A stretch of DNA of 11,350 nt from Planctomycetota bacterium. GTDB lineage: Bacteria > Planctomycetota > PUPC01 > DSUN01. Below the pieces are notes generated by a model. It did no database searches. It had not been told where the DNA came from and saw only the letters and a list, made by a program, of their open reading frames with translations. Where the stretch lies: NCBI GenBank assembly GCA_016872875.1, contig VGYW01000274.1, forward strand, positions 1 through 11,350. Direction: 5' to 3'. Of the stretch, positions 1 through 6,230 are shown piece by piece; the stretch's first letter is position 1, and the number at the start of each line of letters is the position of its first letter. The position numbers and the translations under genes are program-made.

Positions 1-24
1 GGCTTGGATGGGGGGGACGCGCGA

Positions 25-266
25 TCCCAGGGCTCCCTTCGGTCGCCCTGGGCTACGGCTGGGTCGCCCGCGTCGGCGGGCTACAAGGCCCCGAGATGTG
101 GGCAAAGCCCAGGGCGAAGCCCTGGGACCCGAGCCGATCTCGGGACCAGCCCTGAAAGGGCGGAATAGGCTCGTGCGCCTCCTATGTCGCCCTTTCAGGG
201 CTATCGCGGGGGGCGTCTTTTCCCAGGGCTTCGCCCTGGGCTTTCCCATGCCGCCCTTGCAGGGCT
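25..266. repeat. Composite nested palindromic repeat (REP/REPIN-like)
   Basis: Six short GC-rich palindromic units lie here: 25-55, 104-127, 148-162, 188-202, 221-244 and 252-266. Two families alternate, one built on CCCAGGGC..GCCCTGGG and one on GCCCTGAAAGGGC. Units 104-127 and 221-244 are perfect 24-bp reverse complements. Units 148-162 and 188-202 are perfect 15-bp reverse complements. ATAGG at 165-169 pairs with CCTAT at 181-185. All three pairs share an axis near position 175, so 104-244 is one nested palindrome. Such units are typical of interspersed REP-like repeats; no RAYT transposase is in the window. Reading frames through this stretch are not credible genes. Confidence 0.8.
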
Positions 267-313
267 GCGAACCACCAGGCGCCCAAGCCGAGGGTGTACC
301 AGCCTGCCCGGGG

Positions 314-341
314 TTGACAAGCCGCCGCCCTTCAGTAGAGT
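314..341 (+). promoter_or_regulatory. Sigma70-like promoter of the PIG-L gene
   Basis: TTGACA at 314-319, a 16-bp spacer and TAGAGT at 336-341. Transcription would start near 348, leaving a leader of about 40 nt with AAAGGAGG at 375-382, six bases before the start codon. It lies just downstream of the palindromic repeat. Confidence 0.6.
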
Positions 342-387
342 ATCGGGCAGCGTTCGGGAGGGAGCGTTTACCCGAAAGGAGGCCGCG

Positions 388-1077
388 ATGAACTACGAGC
401 GGATTCTGGTCTTCGGCGCGCACCCCGACGACGAGTTCCCGATGGCCGGCACGATGGCGAAGCTGGCCGACCAGGGGGTGAAGGTCTACCTGGCCACGAT
501 GACGAATGGGAACGAGGGCTACCCGCGGCCCGAGTGGCGCGAGACCATCGTGGAGATGCGCCGCCAGGAGGCGGCCGACGCCGACAAGGTGCTCGGCGTG
601 ACCCGCCGCTGGATACTCGACGTTGAGGACATGGCCCTCGCCCTCACGAAGGCCACGCTGAAGGACTGCATCCGCATCGTGCGCGAGGCGAGGCCGCACG
701 CCGTCTTCACCCACGGCCCCCACGACCGCCACGGCGACCACCTGGCCACCCACACGGTGAGCGTGCAGGCCACCTGGCACGCGGGCGAGCCCGTGGCCGC
801 CGAGCTGGGGCCGCCCTGGCGCACGCCGCACGTCCTCTACTACAAGAGCTGCACCCTGCCCTTGCCGACCGTGGTGTTCGACACGACGGGCTACGCGCAC
901 AAGGGGGCCGAGGCGCGGGCCACGCAGGTCTCCCAGCACACCCTGTTCGGGCGCACGCGGGAGCAGTTCCTTGCCGAGGCCGAGCGCCTCCGCCGCGAGC
1001 GCCCCGCCGCCTCCGAGCGCTTCTGGATCGTCGAGAGCAATGCCTTTCCGGACTTCCCGCCCCTGCCGGCGCACTGA
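388..1077 (+). CDS. PIG-L family deacetylase (LmbE-like), 229 aa
   Basis: Predicted zinc-dependent deacetylase of the PIG-L/LmbE family, which removes N-acetyl groups from GlcNAc-type conjugates; the substrate here cannot be told from sequence. The N-terminal beta strand leads into the metal motif AHPDDE at residues 11-16 (H12 and D15 expected ligands). A second conserved block, HDRHGDHLATH, lies at 112-122 and supplies the remaining His/Asp residues. The length is normal for the family. No signal peptide is visible, so it is probably cytoplasmic. The ATG at 388 is chosen because AAAGGAGG stands six bases upstream and the protein begins right at the family's first strand; the open frame reaching back to 184 runs through repeat DNA. 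It stands alone on this strand and converges with the SDR gene. Family call is strong; substrate unknown. Confidence 0.93.
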   Translation: MNYERILVFGAHPDDEFPMAGTMAKLADQGVKVYLATMTNGNEGYPRPEWRETIVEMRRQEAADADKVLGVTRRWILDVEDMALALTKATLKDCIRIVREARPHAVFTHGPHDRHGDHLATHTVSVQATWHAGEPVAAELGPPWRTPHVLYYKSCTLPLPTVVFDTTGYAHKGAEARATQVSQHTLFGRTREQFLAEAERLRRERPAASERFWIVESNAFPDFPPLPAH

Positions 1078-1106
1078 GCGGGCTGTGCTGTCAGCCAGAG
1101 CCCTGC

Positions 1107-1151
1107 CCCCCAGGCGCCCCTCTCCTGCGCGCACGGAGGGGCGCCTGGGGG
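1107..1151 (+). terminator. Hairpin after the PIG-L gene, possible terminator
   Basis: A perfect 16-bp stem (1107-1122 with 1136-1151) and a 13-nt loop begin 29 nt after the PIG-L stop. There is no T-tract on either strand, so intrinsic termination is unproven; it could instead protect the mRNA 3' end or be another repeat unit. Confidence 0.45.
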
Positions 1152-1180
1152 CAAAGGCGAGCACGGCCGGGGGCGGCACG

Positions 1181-1484
1181 CACTAGCACCACAGCGCCCC
1201 ACAGATAAGGGGACAAGCTCGCAGGCACTTCGCTCTCTTGCTCCCAAAGGGAGCACAGTGGGTAGCCGGCGGCTTCAGCCGCCGGACTCGTGCGCCAGAA
1301 GCACGGAAGTCCCGAAGGGACGGCAGATGTACGTGCCGGGGCCGTCTCCCGTGGGCCACTGCCGTCCCTTCGGGACTGGGCTGTGTGTGCGCCGCAATCC
1401 GGCGGCTGAAGCCGCCGGCTACCCACTGCTGTCCCTTCGGGACTGCGGTTTTGTCCCTTTATCCGTGGGGCGTGGTAGTTAGCT
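1181..1484. repeat. ~300-bp nested inverted-repeat element
   Basis: At least three inverted-repeat pairs are nested. The outer imperfect pair is 1181-1216 with 1451-1484, including CCCCACAGATAAGG against its near complement. The middle pair, 1256-1286 with 1398-1428, is a perfect 31-bp match, and each arm contains the palindrome CCGGCGGCTTCAGCCGCCGG. The inner pair, 1308-1326 with 1359-1377, is a perfect 19-bp match. GTCCC-GAA/TTC-GGGAC palindromes occur at 1309-1321, 1364-1376 and 1431-1443. The element fills the gap between two convergent genes and encodes nothing credible. It looks like a MITE- or REPIN-type element and could end transcription in both directions. Confidence 0.8.
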
Positions 1485-1552
1485 CACTTGAGCCAGGGGG
1501 AAGGTAGCGTTGTCGTGCTGGAAGGTGGGCTGGGAATCGCGAACCGACATTC

Positions 1553-2353
1553 CTACGCCCTCATCTCCTGGCCGCCATCCACCAGGAGCGAGATGCCAGT
1601 GATGTAGGACGCGAGGTCGGAGGCGAGGAAGACGACGGCGTTCGCAATGTCCTCTGGTAGACACGAGCGGCCGAGCGGCACGAGCGAGTCGTAGTGGGCG
1701 CGCACCTGGTCGGGCGCGATGCCCAGCTTGGCCGCCTGCTTGGCGATGAACTCGGCGTTCCAGATGCTGCTCCCCTCGAAGACGTTGCCCGGCAGCACCG
1801 AGCAGCAGCGTATGCCCTGCCTGGCGTACTCGCGCGCCCAGGACTGCGCGAGGCCTATGGCGCCGAACTTCGTGGCGCAGTAGTGGGAGAGCTCGGAGGA
1901 GCCGCGCACGCCGCTCTTCGAGCTGATGTTGATGACCACCCCGCCGCGCCCCTGCTTCACCATCTGCGCGATCGCCGCCTTCCCACACCACATCGTCCCC
2001 GTCAGGTTCACCGCGATCATCCGGTCCCAGTCCTTCGCCGTCATATTCAGCAGCTTCACGGGGTAGGAGAGGCCCGCGTTGTTCACCAGGATGTCCACGC
2101 TCCCGAAGCGTGCCGCGGCCTCGGCCACCATCCGGGTGGCGTCCTCCTCCTTCGAGATGTCCACCTTGAGTGGTATGGCCCCGACGCCGAGCTCCTTTTC
2201 GATCTCTGAGGCGGTCTGTTGGGCGAGGTCCTCCTTGATGTCGGCGATGGCCACGTTCGCCCCGCAGGCCGCGAGGGTCCGCGCGATGACCCGCCCGATG
2301 CCTCCGCCGCTGCCGGTCACGATCGCCGTCTTCCCGTCGAATCGGATTTCCAT
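1553..2353 (-). CDS. SDR oxidoreductase, sorbitol-6-phosphate 2-dehydrogenase-like (SrlD-type), 266 aa
   Basis: Classical short-chain dehydrogenase/reductase. Nucleotide-binding motif TGSGGGIG at residues 13-20; D38 at the end of the second strand suggests an NAD(H) preference; NNAG at 91-94; catalytic set N116, S145, Y158 and K162 (YCATK). Length is typical. From memory of E. coli SrlD, several blocks match better than in FabG: SKSG before the active-site Tyr, the KLGI.PDQV segment near 210-217, VPLGR at 225-229 and the C-terminal GGQ.M. I infer a sugar-alcohol- or sugar-phosphate dehydrogenase acting in the cytoplasm; galactitol- or ribitol-type substrates are possible. Start at the ATG at 2353 because AAAGGAG lies six bases upstream; an earlier in-frame start would add a 12-residue tail outside the fold. 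It lies 262 nt downstream of the EIIA gene on the same strand but has its own promoter. Confidence 0.88.
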   Translation of the reverse strand: MEIRFDGKTAIVTGSGGGIGRVIARTLAACGANVAIADIKEDLAQQTASEIEKELGVGAIPLKVDISKEEDATRMVAEAAARFGSVDILVNNAGLSYPVKLLNMTAKDWDRMIAVNLTGTMWCGKAAIAQMVKQGRGGVVINISSKSGVRGSSELSHYCATKFGAIGLAQSWAREYARQGIRCCSVLPGNVFEGSSIWNAEFIAKQAAKLGIAPDQVRAHYDSLVPLGRSCLPEDIANAVVFLASDLASYITGISLLVDGGQEMRA

Positions 2354-2398
2354 TGCGTGCTCCTTTCGTCCTGATGCCTCGGTGCCCACGCCGCCCGC

Positions 2399-2427
2399 AT
2401 TCTACAGGCACCGTGGGATTCCCGCAA
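2399..2427 (-). promoter_or_regulatory. Promoter of the SDR gene
   Basis: On the minus strand TTGCGG (2427-2422), a 17-bp spacer and TAGAAT (2404-2399). The leader to the ATG at 2353 would be about 39 nt. The -10 is strong, the -35 only partial. It suggests that the SDR gene need not depend on read-through from the EIIA gene. Confidence 0.5.
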
Positions 2428-2460
2428 CGCCGAATCGCTGAAAGCTGTTCAGTTTCTGTT

Positions 2461-2522
2461 GCGACAAGTCGCAGGGACGGGCGGCTCGCCTGTCCCCTCT
2501 TCGACACGCGAGCCGCGTGTCG
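2461..2522. repeat. Three consecutive hairpin palindromes between the EIIA and SDR genes
   Basis: Three back-to-back stems: 2461-2472 (GCGAC-AA-GTCGC), 2474-2496 (10-bp stem with one G.T pair, loop GCT) and 2502-2522 (CGACACGCG-AGC-CGCGTGTCG, perfect 9-bp stem). They fill most of the EIIA-SDR gap, which otherwise holds only the SDR promoter. They may end or process the EIIA transcript, or be interspersed repeats of the kind seen elsewhere in the window. No T-tract follows. Confidence 0.65.
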
Positions 2523-2615
2523 CTACGCCCGCCACCGGATAGCGTGGGGGCGCGCTTTCCGCGACAGAGACCATCGGGGGCTCGGCAGGTCGAAGGGGTG
2601 GGTGAGGCCGCCCGG

Positions 2616-3068
2616 TTACTCTTCGGCTTTGATCACCGCGAGGGCCTCCGCGGGGGTTCGGGCGCCTCGGAGCCGGCCACAGAAGCCCGGCACCTGGCGC
2701 AGCCGGGCGATCTCGGCCAGGCACTCCACGTGGGGCACGGGGTTCCCCATGTCGGCCAGCATGAGGAAGACGATGCGGACCGGCTCGTTATCGGGCGTCT
2801 CGTAGTCAATGCCCCGCGGCGAGACGCCGAGGGCTGCGGTCAGCCTCGGCACGGCACGCGACCTGCCGTGGGGCACGGCGATGCCGCCCCCGATGCCGGT
2901 CGAGCCAAGGCGTTCCCGCGAGTGGAGGGCCGCCAGCCCGGCGTCCCGGTCCGCAATGCGGCCCGCGCGCACGAGCATCCCGACCATCTCCGCAAACAAC
3001 TCGTCCCGGTTCGAACTCCGAAGACTGGTACTGACGACACTCTCGTTCAGGAGGCGATGGAGGTCCAT
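2616..3068 (-). CDS. PTS EIIA protein, fructose/nitrogen (EIIA-Ntr) type, 150 aa
   Basis: Stand-alone EIIA domain of the mannitol/fructose/Ntr class (PF00359 type), a cytoplasmic phosphocarrier that takes phosphate from HPr or NPr on a histidine. The domain spans the whole protein; the signature GGIAVPHGRS at 61-70 places the phosphorylated residue at H67. Later family features include ALGVSPRGIDYETPDNEPV (79-97) and the hydrophobic strand IVFLML (99-104). The ATG at 3068 is preferred because MDLHRLL is the usual N-terminus; a GTG at 3116 would add 16 untypical residues and has no Shine-Dalgarno. No EIIB, EIIC, HPr or EI is nearby, which favours a regulatory role over sugar uptake. A second EIIA domain is fused to the divergently transcribed antiporter, so the two may share a phosphodonor or a target. 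Confidence 0.9.
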   Translation of the reverse strand: MDLHRLLNESVVSTSLRSSNRDELFAEMVGMLVRAGRIADRDAGLAALHSRERLGSTGIGGGIAVPHGRSRAVPRLTAALGVSPRGIDYETPDNEPVRIVFLMLADMGNPVPHVECLAEIARLRQVPGFCGRLRGARTPAEALAVIKAEE

Positions 3069-3146
3069 AGATCCTGCACCCAGGGGTAAGGGAAAAGTCC
3101 CCACCTTACTCTTCACGTAGCACGGAACAAGCTCTCGGCGGGAAGC

Positions 3147-3476
3147 TCAGACGAGAGGCGGGGGGTGAACGGAGGCGCAGAGGAGAACGCCTTCCTCAAC
3201 CTTCGTAGCGCCAGGCGAGGTCACGGGACTGCGGGCGGGCAGGTCCCCGGGGAGCGAGGGGCGTTCCGCCCCGGGAAGCGCCAGGTTGTCCCGCAGATCA
3301 CTCCAGAGGTTGTCGGCGCCCGAATCAGCAGGCACGGCGATTTGTGGGGGCAGCGCGCCCCGGCTGAGCGCGTCGCTGCATGCCGCCGTCTCACAGGGCA
3401 CGCCCTCTGCGACGGCTACGAGCCACGGTACGGCTCCGGCAAAGAGCAGCGCCCACGCGATTTTCAGCCTGGTCAC
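3147..3476 (-). CDS. Small putative secreted protein, 109 aa, unknown family
   Basis: I do not recognise this family. The N-terminus reads as a signal peptide: positively charged MTRLK, a hydrophobic run at about residues 6-22, and an AVA|E-type cleavage site near residue 23. The rest, about 85 residues, is rich in Ala, Pro and Ser, with C28, C33 and a cysteine near residue 101. The start is GTG, with a GGTGG-like element about nine bases upstream and a TTGACA promoter candidate further up. It ends 78 nt before the EIIA start on the same strand, so the two could be co-transcribed. The opposite-strand frame is a shadow. The signal peptide is the main support; a chance frame in GC-rich DNA is a real alternative. 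Confidence 0.42.
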   Translation of the reverse strand: MTRLKIAWALLFAGAVPWLVAVAEGVPCETAACSDALSRGALPPQIAVPADSGADNLWSDLRDNLALPGAERPSLPGDLPARSPVTSPGATKVEEGVLLCASVHPPPLV

Positions 3477-3507
3477 GGCTCAATCCACCAAAGAAGGGCC
3501 GCCATGC

Positions 3508-3547
3508 ACATTCGTCCATTCATGCCAGATGCACCGACGAATGTCAA
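3508..3547 (-). promoter_or_regulatory. Promoter with overlapping inverted repeat, upstream of the small secreted gene
   Basis: On the minus strand a perfect TTGACA (3547-3542), a 17-bp spacer and CATGAA (3524-3519), with TGn just before the -10 (extended -10 form). A perfect 9-bp inverted repeat, ACATTCGTC at 3508-3516 and GACGAATGT at 3536-3544, overlaps the -35 and flanks the -10 on its other side. That placement suits a repressor operator. The -10 hexamer itself is poor, so this is tentative. Confidence 0.4.
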
Positions 3548-3617
3548 CCAAGAGATCGGACGGGCGAAGCCGGGCCGGTGTTACGTGGGGGCGGCCCCGC
3601 GCTGCCACATCGTCGGC

Positions 3618-3646
3618 TTGACCTTCCCCCGTGCACGGCTTAGAAT
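3618..3646 (+). promoter_or_regulatory. Sigma70-like promoter of the antiporter-EIIA gene
   Basis: TTGACC at 3618-3623, a 17-bp spacer and TAGAAT at 3641-3646. Transcription would begin near 3653, leaving about 42 nt of leader that includes GGGAG at 3682-3686. The promoter and leader closely resemble those at 6155-6230. Confidence 0.65.
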
Positions 3647-3694
3647 GAGACGTGCGTGGGGCCTGATGCCCTCCGCCACCAGGGAGAAGCCGCC

Positions 3695-5455
3695 TTGCAT
3701 GGAGCGCTCCTACAACTCGGCGAGCACCACATCGGGCTGTTCCTCCTCCAGGTGCTCCTCGTGCTCGGGCTCGCGCGGGGCCTCGGATGCCTCTTCGAGC
3801 GCATCGGCCAGCCGGCTCTCGTGGGCGAACTCCTCGCCGGAGTGGCCCTCGGCCCGAGCCTCCTGGGACGCGTGGCGCCCGGGGTGCGCGAGTGGCTCTT
3901 CCCCGACGCCGACGTGGTGCAGAGCGCGATGCTCGGCACCTTTGCCTGGGTGGGGCTGCTGCTCCTGCTGCTGAGCGCGGGGACCGAGGTGGACGTGACC
4001 GTGGCCTGGCGCGAGCGGGGGCACGTGGCCCGGATCGCCGTGGCCGGCCTGGCCGTGCCGCTGGCGCTCGCCTGCGCCGCTGCCGCGCTCCTGCCCGACC
4101 GCTACCTGGCGGACCCTTCGCGCCGCGCCCTGTTCACCCTCTTTGTGGCCACGGCGCTCACGATCGCCGCCCTGCCGATGACCGTGCGCGCCCTGTACGA
4201 CCTCGACCTGCTGAAGAGCGACCTGGGCCTCCTCGTCATGGCCTCCCTCATCGTCCACGAGGTCATCGGCTGGGCCGCCTTCACCCTCATCCTGAGCTCG
4301 GCGGCGCAGGCGCGGCTCGACCCGGCACACGTGGCCGTCGTGGTCGGCGGCACCGTCGCCTTCACCGCCGCCTGCATGGTCCTCGGCCGCCCCCTGGTCG
4401 CGCGGGCCATTGGGTGGGTCCAGAAGGGGCGCCCCGCCGACACCGGCCGCGTCCTCACCCTCGTCTGCTGCGTTGGGCTCCTCGCCGGCTTCATCGCCCA
4501 CAGCATGGGCATCCACGCCCTGCTCGGCCTCTTCCTCGCCGGGGTAATGGCCGGCGGCGCGCCCGCCCTCTCCGAACGCACCCGTCACTCCATCAACCAG
4601 ATGGTCTACGCCGTCTTCGTCCCCGTCTTCTTCGCGAGCCTTGGCCTTCGGGCCGACTTTGTGGCGAACTTCGACCCGCTCCTGGCCCTGCTGTTCACCG
4701 CGCTGGGCATCGGCGGTAAGTTCCTGGGTGCATGGGTGGGCGCCGGCCTGGCACGCCTGCCGCGCTGGGAGCGCCGGTTCATCGCCATCGCGCACACCCC
4801 GGGCGGCTCGATGGAGATGGTCGTCGCGCTCGTCGCTCTCCAGGAGAACCTCATCACCGTCAGGGTCTTCGTCGCCATCGTCTTCGCCGCCCTCGCCTCC
4901 TCGGTCGCCCTAGGCCCCTGGCTGGCCTGGACCCTGCGGCGGCGCCGCGAGATCAACGTACTGGACCTCTTCGTGCGTCGTGCGATGCGCCTGGACCTCC
5001 GGGGCTGGAACCGTCTGGAGGCGATACGCGAGCTGTGCGAGGCCGCGGCCGAGCAGGCCAACATGCCAAGAGCCACGCTCCTCGACGCCGCCGTCCGCGC
5101 CCGCGAGGAGGCCGCCGGCACGGCGCTGGGCGACGGCATAGCCGTGCCCCACGCGCGCATCGCCGAGCTCGCCAAGCCGATCGTCGTCCTCGGCCGCTCC
5201 GTCGCTGGCATCGAGTGGGACAGTCCCGACGGCCTCCCCGCCCACCTCATCTTCCTCATCCTCACGCCGGCCGACGCTCAGGGCCTCCAGGTCCAGGTCC
5301 TCGGCGCGCTCGCCCGCGTGTTTGGCGACGCGGCCTCACGCCAGAAGCTCCTCGCCGCCTCGGGCGAGGCCGACGCCTGGTCCGTGCTCCGCCAGGCCCT
5401 CGCACGGCACAACCTCGTCCAACAGGCCTCGAAACCTGGCCCCGAGGCCGCCTGA
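3695..5455 (+). CDS. CPA2-type cation/proton antiporter fused to a C-terminal PTS EIIA domain, 586 aa
   Basis: Inner-membrane antiporter of the Kef/CPA2 superfamily exchanging Na+ or K+ for protons, with an EIIA domain at its cytoplasmic end. Residues about 14-416 hold some 12-13 hydrophobic segments. The early motif GQPALVGELLAGVALGPSLL (38-57) is the hallmark of this superfamily. H189-E190 in IVHEVIGW sit where family members usually carry an acidic ion-binding residue, so E190 may serve that role. After the charged hinge RRRREI (415-420) the EIIA domain runs to about 570, with the phosphorylation motif GDGIAVPHARI (479-489) and predicted phospho-histidine H486. No RCK/TrkA-N domain is present; EIIA takes its place, so phosphorylation may gate transport. 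The start is taken at TTG 3695, eight bases after GGGAG; GTG 3656 lies almost at the predicted transcription start. The gene is divergent from the free EIIA gene. Ion specificity unknown. Confidence 0.9.
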   Translation: MHGALLQLGEHHIGLFLLQVLLVLGLARGLGCLFERIGQPALVGELLAGVALGPSLLGRVAPGVREWLFPDADVVQSAMLGTFAWVGLLLLLLSAGTEVDVTVAWRERGHVARIAVAGLAVPLALACAAAALLPDRYLADPSRRALFTLFVATALTIAALPMTVRALYDLDLLKSDLGLLVMASLIVHEVIGWAAFTLILSSAAQARLDPAHVAVVVGGTVAFTAACMVLGRPLVARAIGWVQKGRPADTGRVLTLVCCVGLLAGFIAHSMGIHALLGLFLAGVMAGGAPALSERTRHSINQMVYAVFVPVFFASLGLRADFVANFDPLLALLFTALGIGGKFLGAWVGAGLARLPRWERRFIAIAHTPGGSMEMVVALVALQENLITVRVFVAIVFAALASSVALGPWLAWTLRRRREINVLDLFVRRAMRLDLRGWNRLEAIRELCEAAAEQANMPRATLLDAAVRAREEAAGTALGDGIAVPHARIAELAKPIVVLGRSVAGIEWDSPDGLPAHLIFLILTPADAQGLQVQVLGALARVFGDAASRQKLLAASGEADAWSVLRQALARHNLVQQASKPGPEAA

Positions 5456-5706
5456 TCCTGCCGGGTCGCCACTTGGCCAGGCAAGAGGGAACGGCTGACG
5501 TGTTGGAACGGTTTCATCTTGCGGCTACACTGGCCGCCTCCCCAGCCCCGTCAAGATGCGCACCAAGATGGCCAACTGCGCGCGCCAGGAGTTGGTCATC
5601 TTGAAATCAGGGGCAACGCGCTCCTTGTCCGAGCGGAAGGCCAGTGGCCACAACCACATAGGGCGCCGGTCCCACATTCTCGGGCTACCTCCTGAGGCCC
5701 GCCAAG
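5456..5706. other. Non-coding stretch with an imperfect hairpin and repeated CAAGATG words
   Basis: I find no credible gene. A 14-bp stem (5564-5577 with 5590-5603, one G.T pair, 12-nt loop) is followed by AAAT. CAAGATG or its complement occurs at 5515-5521, 5552-5558, 5564-5570, 5597-5603 and 5703-5709. It is probably degraded sequence joined to the ABC remnant that follows; the hairpin may serve as an end signal for the antiporter transcript. Confidence 0.4.
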
Positions 5707-5949
5707 ATGCCCACTTCGTCGCCCGGCCCGGCGCTAGAGGCCGGCGAGCGCGGGGCAGAACTCTCCGGCGGGCAGAAGCAGCGCCTCTCCACCATCCTGG
5801 AGGCCACGCACATCGTCGTCCTCGACCAGGGCCGCATCGTGGAAATCGGCCCGCGCGACGAGCCGCTCGCCCGCAACGGCGTCTACCGCAAGCTCTACGA
5901 TGCCCAGGTCGGCGGCATGCTCGCGCCCCGCCCCGACGCCCCTGCCTGA
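5707..5949 (+). pseudogene. Remnant of an ABC exporter ATPase (MsbA type) with an internal deletion
   Basis: The 80-residue reading frame carries ERGAELSGGQKQR (residues 14-26), the ABC signature region, and then jumps to LSTI..ATHIVVLDQGRIVE, which in MsbA-like exporters lies after the H-loop histidine. About 50 residues are missing between these points, including Walker B, the D-loop and the H-loop. Walker A and the whole membrane domain are also absent. The C-terminal part (RNGVYRKLYDAQ) is normal. The fusion point, CAGCGC then CTCTCC, fits a deletion between two Arg codons (..QR and ..HR) sharing CGC. It cannot hydrolyse ATP. No Shine-Dalgarno is convincing at the ATG. The family assignment is secure; the exact deletion length is my estimate from family knowledge. 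Confidence 0.8.
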
Positions 5950-5995
5950 GTATGGCCCCTAACTATGGTAACACCTCGATCTCCTGAAATCGTCC

Positions 5996-6102
5996 TCGTC
6001 CTCGTCCCTCGTCCTCGTCCCTCGTCCTCGACTCTTCCCCCCACGGGAAGTGCCGAGCCAAGAGAATCAAGGACGAAGGACGAGGACGAGGGACGAGGAC
6101 GA
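5996..6102. repeat. Long inverted repeat of CGTCCT/CGTCCCT units
   Basis: The left arm, 5996-6035, is built of tandem CGTCCT and CGTCCCT words. The right arm, 6063-6102, is its reverse complement at about 37 of 40 positions, and the three mismatches are all C/T, so they pair as G.U in one RNA orientation. The 27-nt loop contains CCCCACGGGAAGTGCCGAG. Tandem words extend left to about 5990. No gene overlaps it. Its architecture matches the element at 8798-8889. Confidence 0.8.
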
Positions 6103-6154
6103 TAGCCGATGCACTCGCCAAGACCAGGAGGCTTGCTGCGACTGCTCGGCCCGC

Positions 6155-6182
6155 TTGACTTTCCCCGCGCACAGCTTAGAAT
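6155..6182 (+). promoter_or_regulatory. Sigma70-like promoter, copy of the antiporter promoter
   Basis: TTGACT at 6155-6160, a 16-bp spacer and TAGAAT at 6177-6182. The stretch from about 6150 to the ATG at 6231 aligns with 3612-3701 at roughly three of four positions, including GCTTAGAATG and GCCACCAGG. It drives only a remnant gene here. Confidence 0.6.
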
Positions 6183-6230
6183 GGGACATACGCGGGGCAT
6201 TACGCCCTCGCCACCAGGCAGGAATCCCTC

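Noticed and set aside
25..266. CRISPR array
   Set aside because: The repeated units are themselves palindromic, alternate between two families and orientations and lack regular spacers; no cas gene is present.
184..387. N-terminal extension of the PIG-L protein to 184
   Set aside because: The extension is repeat-derived, precedes the predicted transcription start and ignores the strong AAAGGAGG site before ATG 388.
8..391. Open frame of 127 residues before the PIG-L gene
   Set aside because: It runs through the palindromic repeat and promoter, and its composition (Arg/Pro/Gly-rich) is what GC-rich repeat DNA gives by chance.
1479..2507. 342-residue minus-strand frame over the SDR gene
   Set aside because: Out-of-frame shadow of the SDR gene; no family motif and a skewed Arg/Gly composition.
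3699..3974. ATG at 3699 as a start, matching the ATG of the copied leader at 6231
   Set aside because: It is out of frame with the antiporter and opens a Ser/Cys-rich shadow; TTG 3695 fits both the Shine-Dalgarno and the protein.
3710..4795. 361-residue minus-strand frame opposite the antiporter
   Set aside because: Antisense shadow with low-complexity Gly/Glu/His composition and no Shine-Dalgarno; the plus strand carries the clear antiporter.
5996..6102. Acidic low-complexity coding repeat (poly Asp/Glu)
   Set aside because: The words are of mixed 6- and 7-nt length, so no frame is kept, and the two arms are mirror copies as in a structural repeat.
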